The notes under the pieces were generated by a model. The model made no database searches and was not told the origin of the DNA. It saw only the letters and a list, made by a program, of their open reading frames with translations. Shown in pieces: positions 25,503 to 33,729 of a DNA stretch of 64,000 bases. A program made the position numbers and the translations under genes. This DNA comes from Chloroflexota bacterium (lineage in GTDB: Bacteria > Chloroflexota > Dehalococcoidia > Lucifugimonadales > Australimonadaceae): positions 1 through 64,000 of the forward strand of contig JAPPHT010000030.1 of NCBI GenBank assembly GCA_028874795.1, in the 5' to 3' direction. The first letter of the stretch is position 1. Every line of letters begins with the position of its first letter.

Positions 25503-26276
25503 ATGCACCGAGTAACGATAATGAAGTTGACCGTGGCCGATGAGAACGTTGAGAGGTTCGAGGAGGCCTGCCGCGAGCAGACCGGGAAAGTGAAGGAGAA
25601 CGAGCCGGGGACGGTCCTGTGTACCTTCATCCGGAGGAACAAGACGGCCTCGACGATCCTGCCGATGCCGCCCAACGGGCACACCGACTACATCCACCTG
25701 CAGGCGTACACAAGCCAGGAGGCCGACGACCACCACCGTGAGCTCGAGCGGGAGTGGTGGGGACCGACGTTCCGCAGCCTGCTGAGCGCACCGTTCACGA
25801 GCGAGCGCTACATGACGCCGGACATCACCACCGGTATCACCCGCGACTTCGACTGGGGGCCTCATCAACGGAGCTTCGTCTTCCATCGCTTCCAGATAAA
25901 GGAAGGCCAGGACGAGGAGTTCGAGGAGCAGGCGTCGCATCAGCTTGGCGTCGTGACCAAGGGCGAACCCGGCACCAAGCTCTACACGTTCTGCAAGCGG
26001 CCGGCGGAGGGCTCCGCCTTCCTGCCGAGCTCGAACCCGGAGCGAACCGAATACCTGCACATGAGCATCTACGAGGACGAAGAGGCCTGGCAGCAGCACC
26101 GGAGGCTCGAACACCGGGACGACGGCAAGTGGTGCTGGGGCCCCACCTACCGCCAGTACATCGCCGTGCCGTTGGTGAACGAGCAGTTCAGGAGCGAGCA
26201 GATCGTCTGCGGGCTCAGCCGGGACGCCCAGTGGGGGACAGAGTACGGGGACGTGGACATCGCCCCGTTCGGTTAG
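25503..26276 (+). CDS. double-domain ABM (quinol monooxygenase-like) protein
   Basis: A 257-aa protein consisting of two ferredoxin-like antibiotic-biosynthesis-monooxygenase domains, about residues 1-105 and 120-235. Each has the usual strand-helix pattern ending in an acidic/His-rich helix (HHRELEREWWGP and QHRRLEHRDDGKWCWGP). Single-domain members oxidise quinols or act on polycyclic substrates without cofactors and form dimers; two fused domains mimic such a dimer. ATG follows AAGGAGGCTTCGC. A 257-aa paralogue at 48769 shares the length, the MxRVxIMxxTV start and the GDVDIAP end. Its position beside aromatic oxygenases suggests quinone handling. Confidence 0.72.
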   Translation: MHRVTIMKLTVADENVERFEEACREQTGKVKENEPGTVLCTFIRRNKTASTILPMPPNGHTDYIHLQAYTSQEADDHHRELEREWWGPTFRSLLSAPFTSERYMTPDITTGITRDFDWGPHQRSFVFHRFQIKEGQDEEFEEQASHQLGVVTKGEPGTKLYTFCKRPAEGSAFLPSSNPERTEYLHMSIYEDEEAWQQHRRLEHRDDGKWCWGPTYRQYIAVPLVNEQFRSEQIVCGLSRDAQWGTEYGDVDIAPFG

Positions 26277-26400
26277 GCCGACCCCGCTCATAGCGCGCCG
26301 GTCCGCATGGCCGTGTTGAGTGCGGGCGTCGCAGATCCGGGGCTTCCCGTTTGTAGCAAGTCGGGAACGAGCGAAACTCATTCAGGACAAGGAGTAGCCT

Positions 26401-27177
26401 ATGCCAGCAATACGGGTGCTCATCCAGGCCAACCATCCAGACCCTGACGCCGCGATCCCGGCGTTGAACGAGCACGCGAAGCGAGCACGCGAGGAGCCGG
26501 GCTGTCTGCAAGTCGAATTCTTCCGGAGTTGCGACATCGAAGAGAACATGCTGCACCTGGAGCTGTGGGAGAGCATCGCCGCGTTCGACGCCTACCGGCA
26601 GAAGCACCCGGAGTCCGCATTCGTGCTCGCCCCGCCCAACCACTTGCAGTCGCCCTACCACTACGGGTCACCGGAACGCCCGCGACGGCACGGGGACAGC
26701 GGTGTCGAGTTCTACCGCTACGTCATCTCGCGCGTCGTCGACGGCGTATGGCTGCCTACGGACGAGAGCCAACTCCCCCAGACGATCCGCTGGCCGTCCT
26801 ACGCCGGTGTGCGCATCATCAATCAGAGTACCGAGGACCCGGCGACGGCGGGCGACCGCACACGCTATACCAACGACACGCGCGCCGAGCCGGGGTGCAT
26901 CCAGTTCGAGCAGTTCAGGAGCGTGGAGTTCCCCATCCACGTGGCCAACCTCGAGCTCTGGACCACGCCGCGCATCTACGACTATCACTACCTCAACCGC
27001 ATCATCCAGCAACAGACGGGCACGATAACCCGGCCGCCGCAGATCGGCCCGCGGCCGGAGCGCGTCTACGGGACGAACGGTTTCGAGTTCTACCAACACT
27101 GCTACTACGGCCTGGTCGACGGCGTGTGGCAGCCTGAGAACGAGCCGGAGCGCATGGTGACCGTCCGCTGGTCGTAG
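26401..27177 (+). CDS. double-domain ABM-type protein
   Basis: A 258-aa protein whose two halves (about 1-90 and 135-225) both look like antibiotic-biosynthesis-monooxygenase domains: EEPGCLQVEFFRS...LHLELWES in the first and AEPGCIQFEQFRS...ANLELWTT in the second. The halves share the EPGC-Q-E-FRS core, so the gene arose by internal duplication. A linker and the final 30 residues contain a repeated G(V/F)EFY(R/Q)...VDGVW unit of unknown function. ATG follows AAGGAGTAGCCT. It is 124 nt after the other ABM gene and 82 nt before the amidohydrolase; all three are probably one operon. Confidence 0.7.
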   Translation: MPAIRVLIQANHPDPDAAIPALNEHAKRAREEPGCLQVEFFRSCDIEENMLHLELWESIAAFDAYRQKHPESAFVLAPPNHLQSPYHYGSPERPRRHGDSGVEFYRYVISRVVDGVWLPTDESQLPQTIRWPSYAGVRIINQSTEDPATAGDRTRYTNDTRAEPGCIQFEQFRSVEFPIHVANLELWTTPRIYDYHYLNRIIQQQTGTITRPPQIGPRPERVYGTNGFEFYQHCYYGLVDGVWQPENEPERMVTVRWS

Positions 27178-27259
27178 ACACTCCCGCCGCCGGTGAGGCC
27201 CCGGCGTCTGTCGGGGACGATCAAACGTCCGTCAGAGACGATCAAAACAGGAGGACCTG

Positions 27260-28408
27260 ATGTACAACGAAACGAAAGTGCTGGACGTCCACAGCCACGT
27301 GCGGCCCCACCGCGCGGCATACCTGTTCTTCAACGACCTCGTCCACTCGCGACTGGCGCTGGAGAGCCCCATCGGCCCGGGCAGGCATTCCGGCATCCCC
27401 GGTATGCGGGACGAGGACTTCCAGTCCATGGCCTCGAGCCATGCCGCGTACCTGGACGAGCGGATGATCGACACGCAGATCCTCACTCCTCACCCACTTC
27501 GCGTGTTCGGCTGGCTGGAGCCCTATCTCTTCAGAAGCTGGGTGAGCTACATCAACGACATGATCTTCAAGATCGCCCAGGCCGAGCCTTCCCGGTTCGT
27601 GGGCGCCTGCTACGTGCCCCAGGACCCCTCAGCCACCGACACTGCGGGTTGCGTAGAAGAGCTGGAACGTTGTGTGAAGGAGTACGGCTTCGTCGCCGTC
27701 TCCGTCTCCCCCGACATCTCCGGGAAGCACGACTCGCCGGCGATGAGCGACCCGTACTGGTACCCGCTGTACGAGAAGTGCCAGGATCTGGACACGCCCA
27801 TCATCGTGCACGGCACAGACGGGCTCGACCCCCGCTACCGCGCGCTGCCCCGGCAGTACTACCAGATGACGTTCGTCACCGAGCAGTACCTCGCCCTGTG
27901 CGCCCTGCGGCAGAACGACCAGTTCGAGCGCTTCCCCGGCCTGAAGGTCATCGTCTGCCACTGCGGCGGCGCGCTCGACCGCCACATCGGCGACTACCCA
28001 TGGCTATGCCGGGACCGAGACCTGTCCGCCAACCTGTTCTACGACACCTGCTCCTACGACCTGGACTTCCTCGCCACCGCCATCAAGCAGCGCGGTATCT
28101 CCCAGTTCTGCTTCGGCGTGGAGGCGCCCGGCGGCGGAGTGAACAACAGGCCGGGCACCGACAGGACCGCCGACGACATGGTGCCGATGATCACGGAGGA
28201 CCCCATCCTCGGTTTCCTCACCGAGCAGGACAAGATAGACATCCTGCACAACAACCCGGCCAGGGTCTGTCCAGGGCTGGCCGACCCGGTCGCTACCAAT
28301 GCCAGGGCCACGGTGCAGGCATTCGGGTCCGAGGGGGCCGTCACAGCGCCGACCCGCAGCCCAGGCCAGTCGATCAACCCGAACCCCTGGGGCTTCGGAG
28401 AGCGGTAA
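27260..28408 (+). CDS. amidohydrolase-2 family (ACMSD-like) protein
   Basis: A 382-aa amidohydrolase-2 protein. The N-terminal metal motif is LDVHSHVRPH, a mid-protein HGTD may supply a further ligand, and VCHCGGALDRHIGDY is the conserved late block containing the active-site His/Asp region of the decarboxylase branch. FGVEAPGGG near residue 290 replaces the usual GSDxP segment. Expected to be a cytoplasmic Zn-dependent decarboxylase or hydrolase for an aromatic-derived acid. ATG follows CAGGAGGACCTG. Last gene of the plus-strand ABM-ABM-amidohydrolase unit, converging on the HpaB-type gene. Confidence 0.84.
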   Translation: MYNETKVLDVHSHVRPHRAAYLFFNDLVHSRLALESPIGPGRHSGIPGMRDEDFQSMASSHAAYLDERMIDTQILTPHPLRVFGWLEPYLFRSWVSYINDMIFKIAQAEPSRFVGACYVPQDPSATDTAGCVEELERCVKEYGFVAVSVSPDISGKHDSPAMSDPYWYPLYEKCQDLDTPIIVHGTDGLDPRYRALPRQYYQMTFVTEQYLALCALRQNDQFERFPGLKVIVCHCGGALDRHIGDYPWLCRDRDLSANLFYDTCSYDLDFLATAIKQRGISQFCFGVEAPGGGVNNRPGTDRTADDMVPMITEDPILGFLTEQDKIDILHNNPARVCPGLADPVATNARATVQAFGSEGAVTAPTRSPGQSINPNPWGFGER

Positions 28409-28426
28409 GCCGGCGCCGCCCCGGCT
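28408..28426. terminator. short hairpin between convergent genes
   Basis: AGCCGG and CCGGCT pair across a 7-nt loop right at the amidohydrolase stop codon and 17 nt before the HpaB-type stop. Short and without a U-tract, so only a weak terminator candidate. Confidence 0.3.
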
Positions 28427-28442
28427 CGCAGGTCCGTTAGTC

Positions 28443-30023
28443 CTATCCCCGGTTCTGAGACCCGGGCACCGACGCAGTCGGGTAGACGTCCGACACCAGC
28501 CCGGGAACGCGGACCACGGGTTGGACCTGGTGCTGCTCCTCGGGAACGGGTATGGGGCGCTCGCCTTCGACGTCCAGCGCCCGGTCGACGGTGTCGAGCA
28601 ACTGCTGCTTGTTGTACGTGAGGTAGCTGGTGGCCGACAGGCGGATGGGATCGCCCGCGTGGAACGTGACGTACTGCAGCAACCGCTGCGCGAAGCCCTC
28701 TCCGGTTGCGTCCCAGGCAAGCTTGACGAGGCGGATGCGCTCTTCCGCGGAGATACCCCCGCGCGCCTGCAGGTACCGGTCGAGGTAGGGGCGTACCTCT
28801 TCGCTGTTGAGGTCGGCCTCTGAAGGCACGGAGAAGAACCCACCGGCAACGAGGACCTGGATGATCTCGATCATGCGTCGGAACTGCTGAGCGGCCTGGA
28901 TGGTGGCGCCGCGGCCCCCGCTGTTGCCGGGGACCCACACCCCATCCGGCCTCGGGCTCGCCATCGCGACGGACCCGTACGCGAGCGCCCTCGCCGTCTC
29001 CAGGTAGCCGATCATCTCCCCCAGCTTCTCCTGCACGTGGAGGAATGCGTCGATGCCCGAGGTCTCGGCGAGTTTCATCGCGAGCCCCACGTAGAACTCG
29101 AACAGGGCCACGGTGCGCATCCAACCCTGCACGCCCGTGAATGGGCCTCCGCCGCGCCCCATGCTGTTCACGATGTCTCCCGCGCCGGGCCGCCCGTCTA
29201 TCAGGACGCGGTCCCACGGGATGAGCACGTCGTCGAACACCGCCAGGCAGTCCATCTCCTCGAAGCGACTGCTCAGCGGGTGATCGACGCTCGATCGGGA
29301 GGGCCGCGACAAGGGCTCGCGGCAGAAGTACTTGAGGCCCGGTGCATCGTTGTCGACGATAAAGAGCAGAGCGTACATGTCGTCGCCCGGCGCGATGCCG
29401 CCGAAGGGATTGACCAGGTTCGCCTCGGTAAGGGGGGCCATGGTGCCGACCATCTTTGCGCCACGCACGATGATGCCTTCATCGGTCTCCGCAACCTTGC
29501 CGAGGTGGAGGAACGGGTCAGCCTGCTGGCCGGACGAGCGCGACCGGTCTATCTGGGGGCTGACCAGCACGTGCGTGAGGAACAGGTCCGACTCGCGCAT
29601 GTGCTCGTAGAAGTCCTGCATGTTCTGCTCGTAGCGGGCCTCGACCCGTCCATAGACCTGCTTGTTCAACGCCATACCGGTGATGTACGCGGCCAGGAAG
29701 TCCGGGCCGCGCCCGAACGTGCCGAAACTGGCGTCTGCGCGCAGCTTGAATGCACGCTGCATCTTCGCGAGGTCCTCCTGCGAGCGGGGAATCATGAATG
29801 CCGTTGAGACGGGGTCGCCGGTCAGGGGAGAGGGGTAGGTGAGGATGTCCCGGTACGCCGGGTCGTGCTGCATGTCGTACAACCGGGCGACCGACTGGAT
29901 CGGCCCCTGGAACAGCGGTTCCTGGGTCACGTCCTCGATGCGGCGGCCGTCCAGGTAGACGGACATGTTCCGGCTCTTCGATCGGAGAGCCTGGATGTAC
30001 TCCCTGCCCGTTCTTACCGCCAT
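28443..30023 (-). CDS. HpaB-type FADH2-dependent 4-hydroxyphenylacetate 3-hydroxylase family oxygenase
   Basis: A 526-aa protein, typical for the large component of 4-hydroxyphenylacetate 3-monooxygenases and chlorophenol hydroxylases. The track's 805-aa frame runs upstream into antisense of another gene; ATG 30023 with AGGAGG upstream starts the family sequence (RTGREYIQAL). Diagnostic segments are DHPLSSRFEEMDCLAVFDDVLIPWDRV and the Gly-rich GNSGGRG insertion. Such enzymes hydroxylate phenols ortho to an OH to form catechols, using FADH2 from a reductase (HpaC); no reductase gene is visible. It diverges from two meta-cleavage-product-type hydrolases at 30189, so catechol formation and later C-C hydrolysis may be co-regulated. 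Confidence 0.9.
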   Translation of the reverse strand: MAVRTGREYIQALRSKSRNMSVYLDGRRIEDVTQEPLFQGPIQSVARLYDMQHDPAYRDILTYPSPLTGDPVSTAFMIPRSQEDLAKMQRAFKLRADASFGTFGRGPDFLAAYITGMALNKQVYGRVEARYEQNMQDFYEHMRESDLFLTHVLVSPQIDRSRSSGQQADPFLHLGKVAETDEGIIVRGAKMVGTMAPLTEANLVNPFGGIAPGDDMYALLFIVDNDAPGLKYFCREPLSRPSRSSVDHPLSSRFEEMDCLAVFDDVLIPWDRVLIDGRPGAGDIVNSMGRGGGPFTGVQGWMRTVALFEFYVGLAMKLAETSGIDAFLHVQEKLGEMIGYLETARALAYGSVAMASPRPDGVWVPGNSGGRGATIQAAQQFRRMIEIIQVLVAGGFFSVPSEADLNSEEVRPYLDRYLQARGGISAEERIRLVKLAWDATGEGFAQRLLQYVTFHAGDPIRLSATSYLTYNKQQLLDTVDRALDVEGERPIPVPEEQHQVQPVVRVPGLVSDVYPTASVPGSQNRG

Positions 30024-30115
30024 AGTTGCGCCTCCTGCACGAGGAAGTAGGCTACCAGAATCCAGCAATGCCGTTCCCGTCGACGCCGGATTTCGTCGCG
30101 CATAGTACGACGGCG

Positions 30116-30145
30116 TTGCGGGATACCGGGCGCGTAGCCTATCAT
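30116..30145 (+). promoter_or_regulatory. weak promoter candidate before hydrolase pair
   Basis: TTGCGG and TATCAT are separated by 18 nt in the divergent region between the HpaB-type gene and the hydrolase gene. The -10 is good and the -35 poor. It would start transcription about 40 nt before the hydrolase. Confidence 0.3.
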
Positions 30146-30188
30146 CCGCCCTTGTTCCCGTGCCAACGCAAACAGAAGGAGTATGGGC

Positions 30189-31124
30189 ATGACCACTACC
30201 AAGTCTGCGATAACGCTGAACCGCCACCCGGCAAAGCCCTGGGAGAAGACGTGGGACTCCATCTACACGGAACTGCTCGGCACCCAGATCCGGCTGGTGC
30301 GCGGCAAGAAGTACGTGACGCGTACGATAGAGATGGGCACCGGTGAGCCGCTCATCCTGATCCACGGCACCGGCGGCAGCGCGGAGTCCTGGTTCCGCAA
30401 CATACGGAACCTGGCGGACAACCACGGTTTCCACGTCTACGCAATCGACGCGATGTACCACGGCTTCTCCAGCAAGGAGCCCGTGACAGACGACCGCATC
30501 GGTACGCAGGTCGAGCACCTCCTGGACTTCATGGACGCCGAGGGAATCGAGAGAGCGCACATCGAGGGCGAGTCCATGGGCGCCTTCATCACATTCCGCA
30601 TGGCGATGGACCATCCCGAGCGGTGCCTGCGAGTCGTCCTTAACACCGGCGCGCGCGTGAATTTCAAGCGCACCTTCGGCCCCGGCGGCCAGCCGCTGGA
30701 GGCGCTCCCGGTGTTGACCCAGGAGCTGCTCGCCAATCCCACGGAGGAGACCGTCCGTCACCGGATGCAGTGGCTGATGGCGGCCCCTGAGCGTGTCGAC
30801 GAGGAGTTGGTGGCGCTGCGGCTGCGATTCTTCAGCATGCCCGAGCTCCAGGAGGCGCAACGCCAGACGGGGCCCGGCTCAGCGAGCGCCGCCCGCACCG
30901 CTCCGCTCTACGAGGAAGAAGACTGCGCACGGCTCACTGTGCCCAGCCTCGTCTTCTGGACCGAGTACAACCCCAATACCGGGCCGGACGTCGGCGAGTA
31001 CTTCGCCAGCCTCATCCCGGGGGCCAAGTACTACTGCATGATGGACGCGGCACACTGGCCGCAGTACGAGCACCCCGAAGAGCACGACCAGGTCATCGCC
31101 GACTTCCTTAAGGGGAAGCTCTGA
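30189..31124 (+). CDS. alpha/beta hydrolase, meta-cleavage product hydrolase (MhpC/BphD) type
   Basis: A 311-aa alpha/beta hydrolase. The oxyanion loop is LIHGTGGSAESW, the nucleophile elbow GESMGA, and the C-terminal DAAHWPQYEHPEEHDQVIADFL is characteristic of hydrolases that split the C-C bond of 2-hydroxy-6-oxo-dienoates after extradiol ring opening. The expected acid is within the FWTEYNPNTGPDV region. I moved the start from 30183 to the second ATG (30189) because AAGGAG is only one base from the first. It is followed 52 nt later by a paralogue. The presence of LigB-type dioxygenases elsewhere in the window fits this role. Confidence 0.84.
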   Translation: MTTTKSAITLNRHPAKPWEKTWDSIYTELLGTQIRLVRGKKYVTRTIEMGTGEPLILIHGTGGSAESWFRNIRNLADNHGFHVYAIDAMYHGFSSKEPVTDDRIGTQVEHLLDFMDAEGIERAHIEGESMGAFITFRMAMDHPERCLRVVLNTGARVNFKRTFGPGGQPLEALPVLTQELLANPTEETVRHRMQWLMAAPERVDEELVALRLRFFSMPELQEAQRQTGPGSASAARTAPLYEEEDCARLTVPSLVFWTEYNPNTGPDVGEYFASLIPGAKYYCMMDAAHWPQYEHPEEHDQVIADFLKGKL

Positions 31125-31176
31125 GATCAGGACGGCGTTCGGCCGTCGTTCACTGTCGGAGGCTGGGAGGGCCGTC

Positions 31177-32037
31177 ATGACGATCTGGACCGACCTCATG
31201 GGCGCGCAGGTCCGGTACGTCGGAAGGCGCTACCGGACCAGGGTCATCGAGGCAGGCAGCGGGCCGCCGCTGGTGCTGGCGCACGGCGGCGGCGGGCATG
31301 CCGAACACTACAGCCGCAACGTGCTCCGGCTCGCGAAGCAGTTTCACGTCTACGCCTACGACATGCTGTGGCATGGGTACTCCCCCGCCCCGGAGGTGGA
31401 CGAGGACGCCATGCTTCGTTTCGATGAACAACTCATGGACCTCATGGACACTGAGGGCATAGAACGAGCTATCGTCGGGGGAGCGTCGTCCGGCGCCTTC
31501 GCGCCGCTGCGCATGGCGATCAACAACCCGGAACGCGTGCGAGGTCTGGTGCTCGTCGTTCCCGGCCACATTCGCTATCCGGCGAGGGAGGTAACTGAGC
31601 GAGCGCAATACGCGACGCTGCATACACAGACCCACGACGCGCTCGCTAACGTAACCGAGGCCAAGATAAGGGCGCGCCTCGAGTGGCTGATGGCTGACCC
31701 CGGCTCAGTCACCGACGAGCTGGTCGCCGTGCGCACCGCGATCTACAGCAGCGAGGATGGCAACGCGGCAACGCGGGCCTACTACGCGCTCACCGAGAGC
31801 GAGGCCGGCCACAGGTTCGACGTTACCGAGGACGAGCTTCGAGGCCTGACCGTGCCGACACTTCTCATCTGGTCTCGCGGCGGCAACGGCGTTTCGCCGC
31901 AGCGGGCGGAGTGGCTCTCCCAGGTCATTCCAAACATGACGTACTGCCTCATCGAGCCTGCCGGCCACTGGCCTCAGTGGGAGAGGCCGGAACAGCACGA
32001 CGAAGCGATCATGGAGTTCGCACGGTCGATCCCCTGA
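31177..32037 (+). CDS. alpha/beta hydrolase, meta-cleavage product hydrolase (MhpC/BphD) type
   Basis: A 286-aa paralogue of the preceding hydrolase, sharing the TDLMGAQVRYVGRRYRTRVIEAG start pattern and the AGHWPQWERPEQHDEAIMEF end. The nucleophile motif is unusual, GASSG rather than GxSMG; Ser is still in the elbow position. The oxyanion loop is LAHGGGGHAEHY. ATG follows GGGAGGGCCGTC. The gene ends a plus-strand pair; 374 nt of mostly non-coding sequence with a good promoter then precede the ABC operon. Two adjacent diverged copies suggest two ring-cleavage products are processed. Confidence 0.84.
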   Translation: MTIWTDLMGAQVRYVGRRYRTRVIEAGSGPPLVLAHGGGGHAEHYSRNVLRLAKQFHVYAYDMLWHGYSPAPEVDEDAMLRFDEQLMDLMDTEGIERAIVGGASSGAFAPLRMAINNPERVRGLVLVVPGHIRYPAREVTERAQYATLHTQTHDALANVTEAKIRARLEWLMADPGSVTDELVAVRTAIYSSEDGNAATRAYYALTESEAGHRFDVTEDELRGLTVPTLLIWSRGGNGVSPQRAEWLSQVIPNMTYCLIEPAGHWPQWERPEQHDEAIMEFARSIP

Positions 32038-32093
32038 TACGGTCAGCATGGCAACCGAAGCATCCGTGCCCGAACGACACAGGGTGCTGTCGC

Positions 32094-32122
32094 TTGACAG
32101 AACATTAAGCCTCCGCTAAACA
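32094..32122 (+). promoter_or_regulatory. promoter candidate for ABC transporter operon
   Basis: A consensus TTGACA, a 17-nt spacer and TAAACA precede the ABC operon by about 290 nt. The long leader between it and the ATPase gene holds a possible small ORF (32248-32415) and the short palindrome CAGACC-C-GGTCTG. No known riboswitch was recognised. Confidence 0.45.
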
Positions 32123-32247
32123 TGCCTCGTGAGGTGCATAGCGTTGAGATGCACCGACGCACCGGTCGATAGTCCCTTGGCAGTCTCGCGGTGGTGTGGG
32201 AGAAGCAGTTCAGACCCGGTCTGGCTGTCTGCACGAAAGGGGGACCT

Positions 32248-32415
32248 GTGGCACTGGAGGCGTTCCGCTTCCCACACTTGATGGCGGGTGGCGCTCTGAG
32301 TCATTGCTTCAAGGCCGCTGGCGACGGCCCGGCGATGGTGCGTCTGCCCGACCGCGGTAGTCACTCACAGGCAGGCATCGCCCGTAGTTTCCTCCGTGCT
32401 CCAGTGGGGAGTTGA
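32248..32415 (+). CDS. possible 55-aa leader ORF before ABC ATPase
   Basis: A GTG-started 55-codon frame with GGGGGACCT just upstream. Its TGA stop overlaps the ATG of the ATPase gene as TGATG, the arrangement used for translational coupling. The product shows no recognised domain or membrane segment. The spacing argues for translation, while the composition is not clearly coding. It could be a regulatory leader peptide or a chance frame. Confidence 0.25.
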   Translation: MALEAFRFPHLMAGGALSHCFKAAGDGPAMVRLPDRGSHSQAGIARSFLRAPVGS

Positions 32416-33617
32416 TGGCGACCGGCAGCGCATCCAACGGTGCGGCAGCACGTGGAGATGTTGCTGACCGCGCTCCCGCAGTACGTCTCGAGCACCTGAT
32501 CAAGACGTATCCGGGGAACCCGGTCCCTGCCGTCAAAGACGTCAGCCTGGACATCCAGGAAGGGCAGGTATTCACACTGCTCGGCCCCAGCGGATGCGGG
32601 AAGACCACAACTCTCCGCATGATCGCGGGCCTGGAATCGGTCGACGAGGGCAAGCTGCTCTTCAGGGACCGGGTCATCGTCGACACCGCGAGAGGCTACT
32701 CCATGCCGCCGCACAGCCGGGATGTGGGGATGGTGTTCCAGTCCTACGCCATCTGGCCCCACATGACCGTCGAGGATAACGTCGGGTTCCCGCTGAAGGT
32801 CAGGCGGGCGAAACGCGCGGAGATACAGGAACGTGTGGCCAGGGCGCTGGACCTGGTGGGACTCAGCGGCCTGGAGAAGCGGCCCGCGCCGATGCTCAGC
32901 GGTGGACAGCAGCAGCGCGTCGCTCTCGCCCGGGCGCTCATCTACGAGCCTGACGTGCTCCTTCTGGACGAGCCTTTCAGCAATCTGGACGCCAAGCTCC
33001 GGGAACAGATGCGGCTGGAGGTCAAGCTGCTGCAGCGCAAGACCGGGGTGACGATCGTCTTCGTCACACACGACCAGGTCGAAGCGCTCAGCCTCTCCAA
33101 CCGTATAGCGGTGATGGACCTGGGCGTCGTGCAGCAGATCGGGAGCCCGCACGAGCTGTACCAGAACCCTGCAAACGCGTTCGTCCGCGACTTCCTGGGC
33201 AAGACTGTCCTCCTCACGGGCGCTGTGAAGGTCTCCAACCCTTCGGGACAGGTTGCGGTGGAGATAGACGGCGCGCCGGGGTCTGCGGTGTTTGGACGAA
33301 GCGCCACAGCCGAGGGACTGGAGATGGGACAGGCGGTCAACGTGGCGATGCGACCGGAAGACGTGAAGCTGGCCGCGAACGATGGGAAGCAGGACCCGTC
33401 CACAGGTCTGCCTGGAGTGATCGAGACCCAGCAGTTCGTGGGCGAGAGGACTGAGTACCGGGTCAGGCTGGAGGGTCAGCCTCCGCTGCTCGCCTACAGC
33501 GATTGGAGGCAGTCATTCGGTGAAGGTGATAGCGTATGGGTCGGGATCGAGCCCGACGCCGTGGCGGTATGGCCGGGCTGGGCCACGGCGACCCGGACGG
33601 AGGACAACGCGGATTGA
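32415..33617 (+). CDS. ABC transporter ATP-binding protein (FbpC/PotA type, with TOBE domain)
   Basis: A 400-aa ATPase. Walker A GPSGCGKTT (about residue 60), Q-loop QSYAIWPHMTV, signature LSGGQQQRVALARAL, Walker B LLLDEPFSNLD and the switch THDQ are all intact. Residues 260-395 form the TOBE-type C-terminal domain found in importers of the iron/spermidine/maltose class. ATG 32415 is used instead of the preceding TTG, with GGGGAG upstream. It is the only importer ATPase in the window, so it may also energise the ATPase-less permease at 16441. First main gene of the ATPase-binding protein-permease operon. Confidence 0.92.
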   Translation: MATGSASNGAAARGDVADRAPAVRLEHLIKTYPGNPVPAVKDVSLDIQEGQVFTLLGPSGCGKTTTLRMIAGLESVDEGKLLFRDRVIVDTARGYSMPPHSRDVGMVFQSYAIWPHMTVEDNVGFPLKVRRAKRAEIQERVARALDLVGLSGLEKRPAPMLSGGQQQRVALARALIYEPDVLLLDEPFSNLDAKLREQMRLEVKLLQRKTGVTIVFVTHDQVEALSLSNRIAVMDLGVVQQIGSPHELYQNPANAFVRDFLGKTVLLTGAVKVSNPSGQVAVEIDGAPGSAVFGRSATAEGLEMGQAVNVAMRPEDVKLAANDGKQDPSTGLPGVIETQQFVGERTEYRVRLEGQPPLLAYSDWRQSFGEGDSVWVGIEPDAVAVWPGWATATRTEDNAD

Positions 33618-33729
33618 CCCTTGCCGGCAACTGTCGGGGGCAACGTCAACCGTGGAGCCTCAAAGACACCTGCCGTACAGGGCCGCTGGATTCGAGGGTT
33701 AGCGAACACAGAAGCCAGGGAGGGCTACC

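Noticed and set aside
30024-30860. N-terminal extension of the HpaB-type frame
   Set aside because: Antisense to the hydrolase gene at 30189; the family begins at ATG 30023 with AGGAGG upstream.
32200-32250. Thiamine (TPP) riboswitch in the ABC operon leader
   Set aside because: Considered because the transporter type includes thiamine importers, but the conserved CUGAGA and downstream core sequences are absent.
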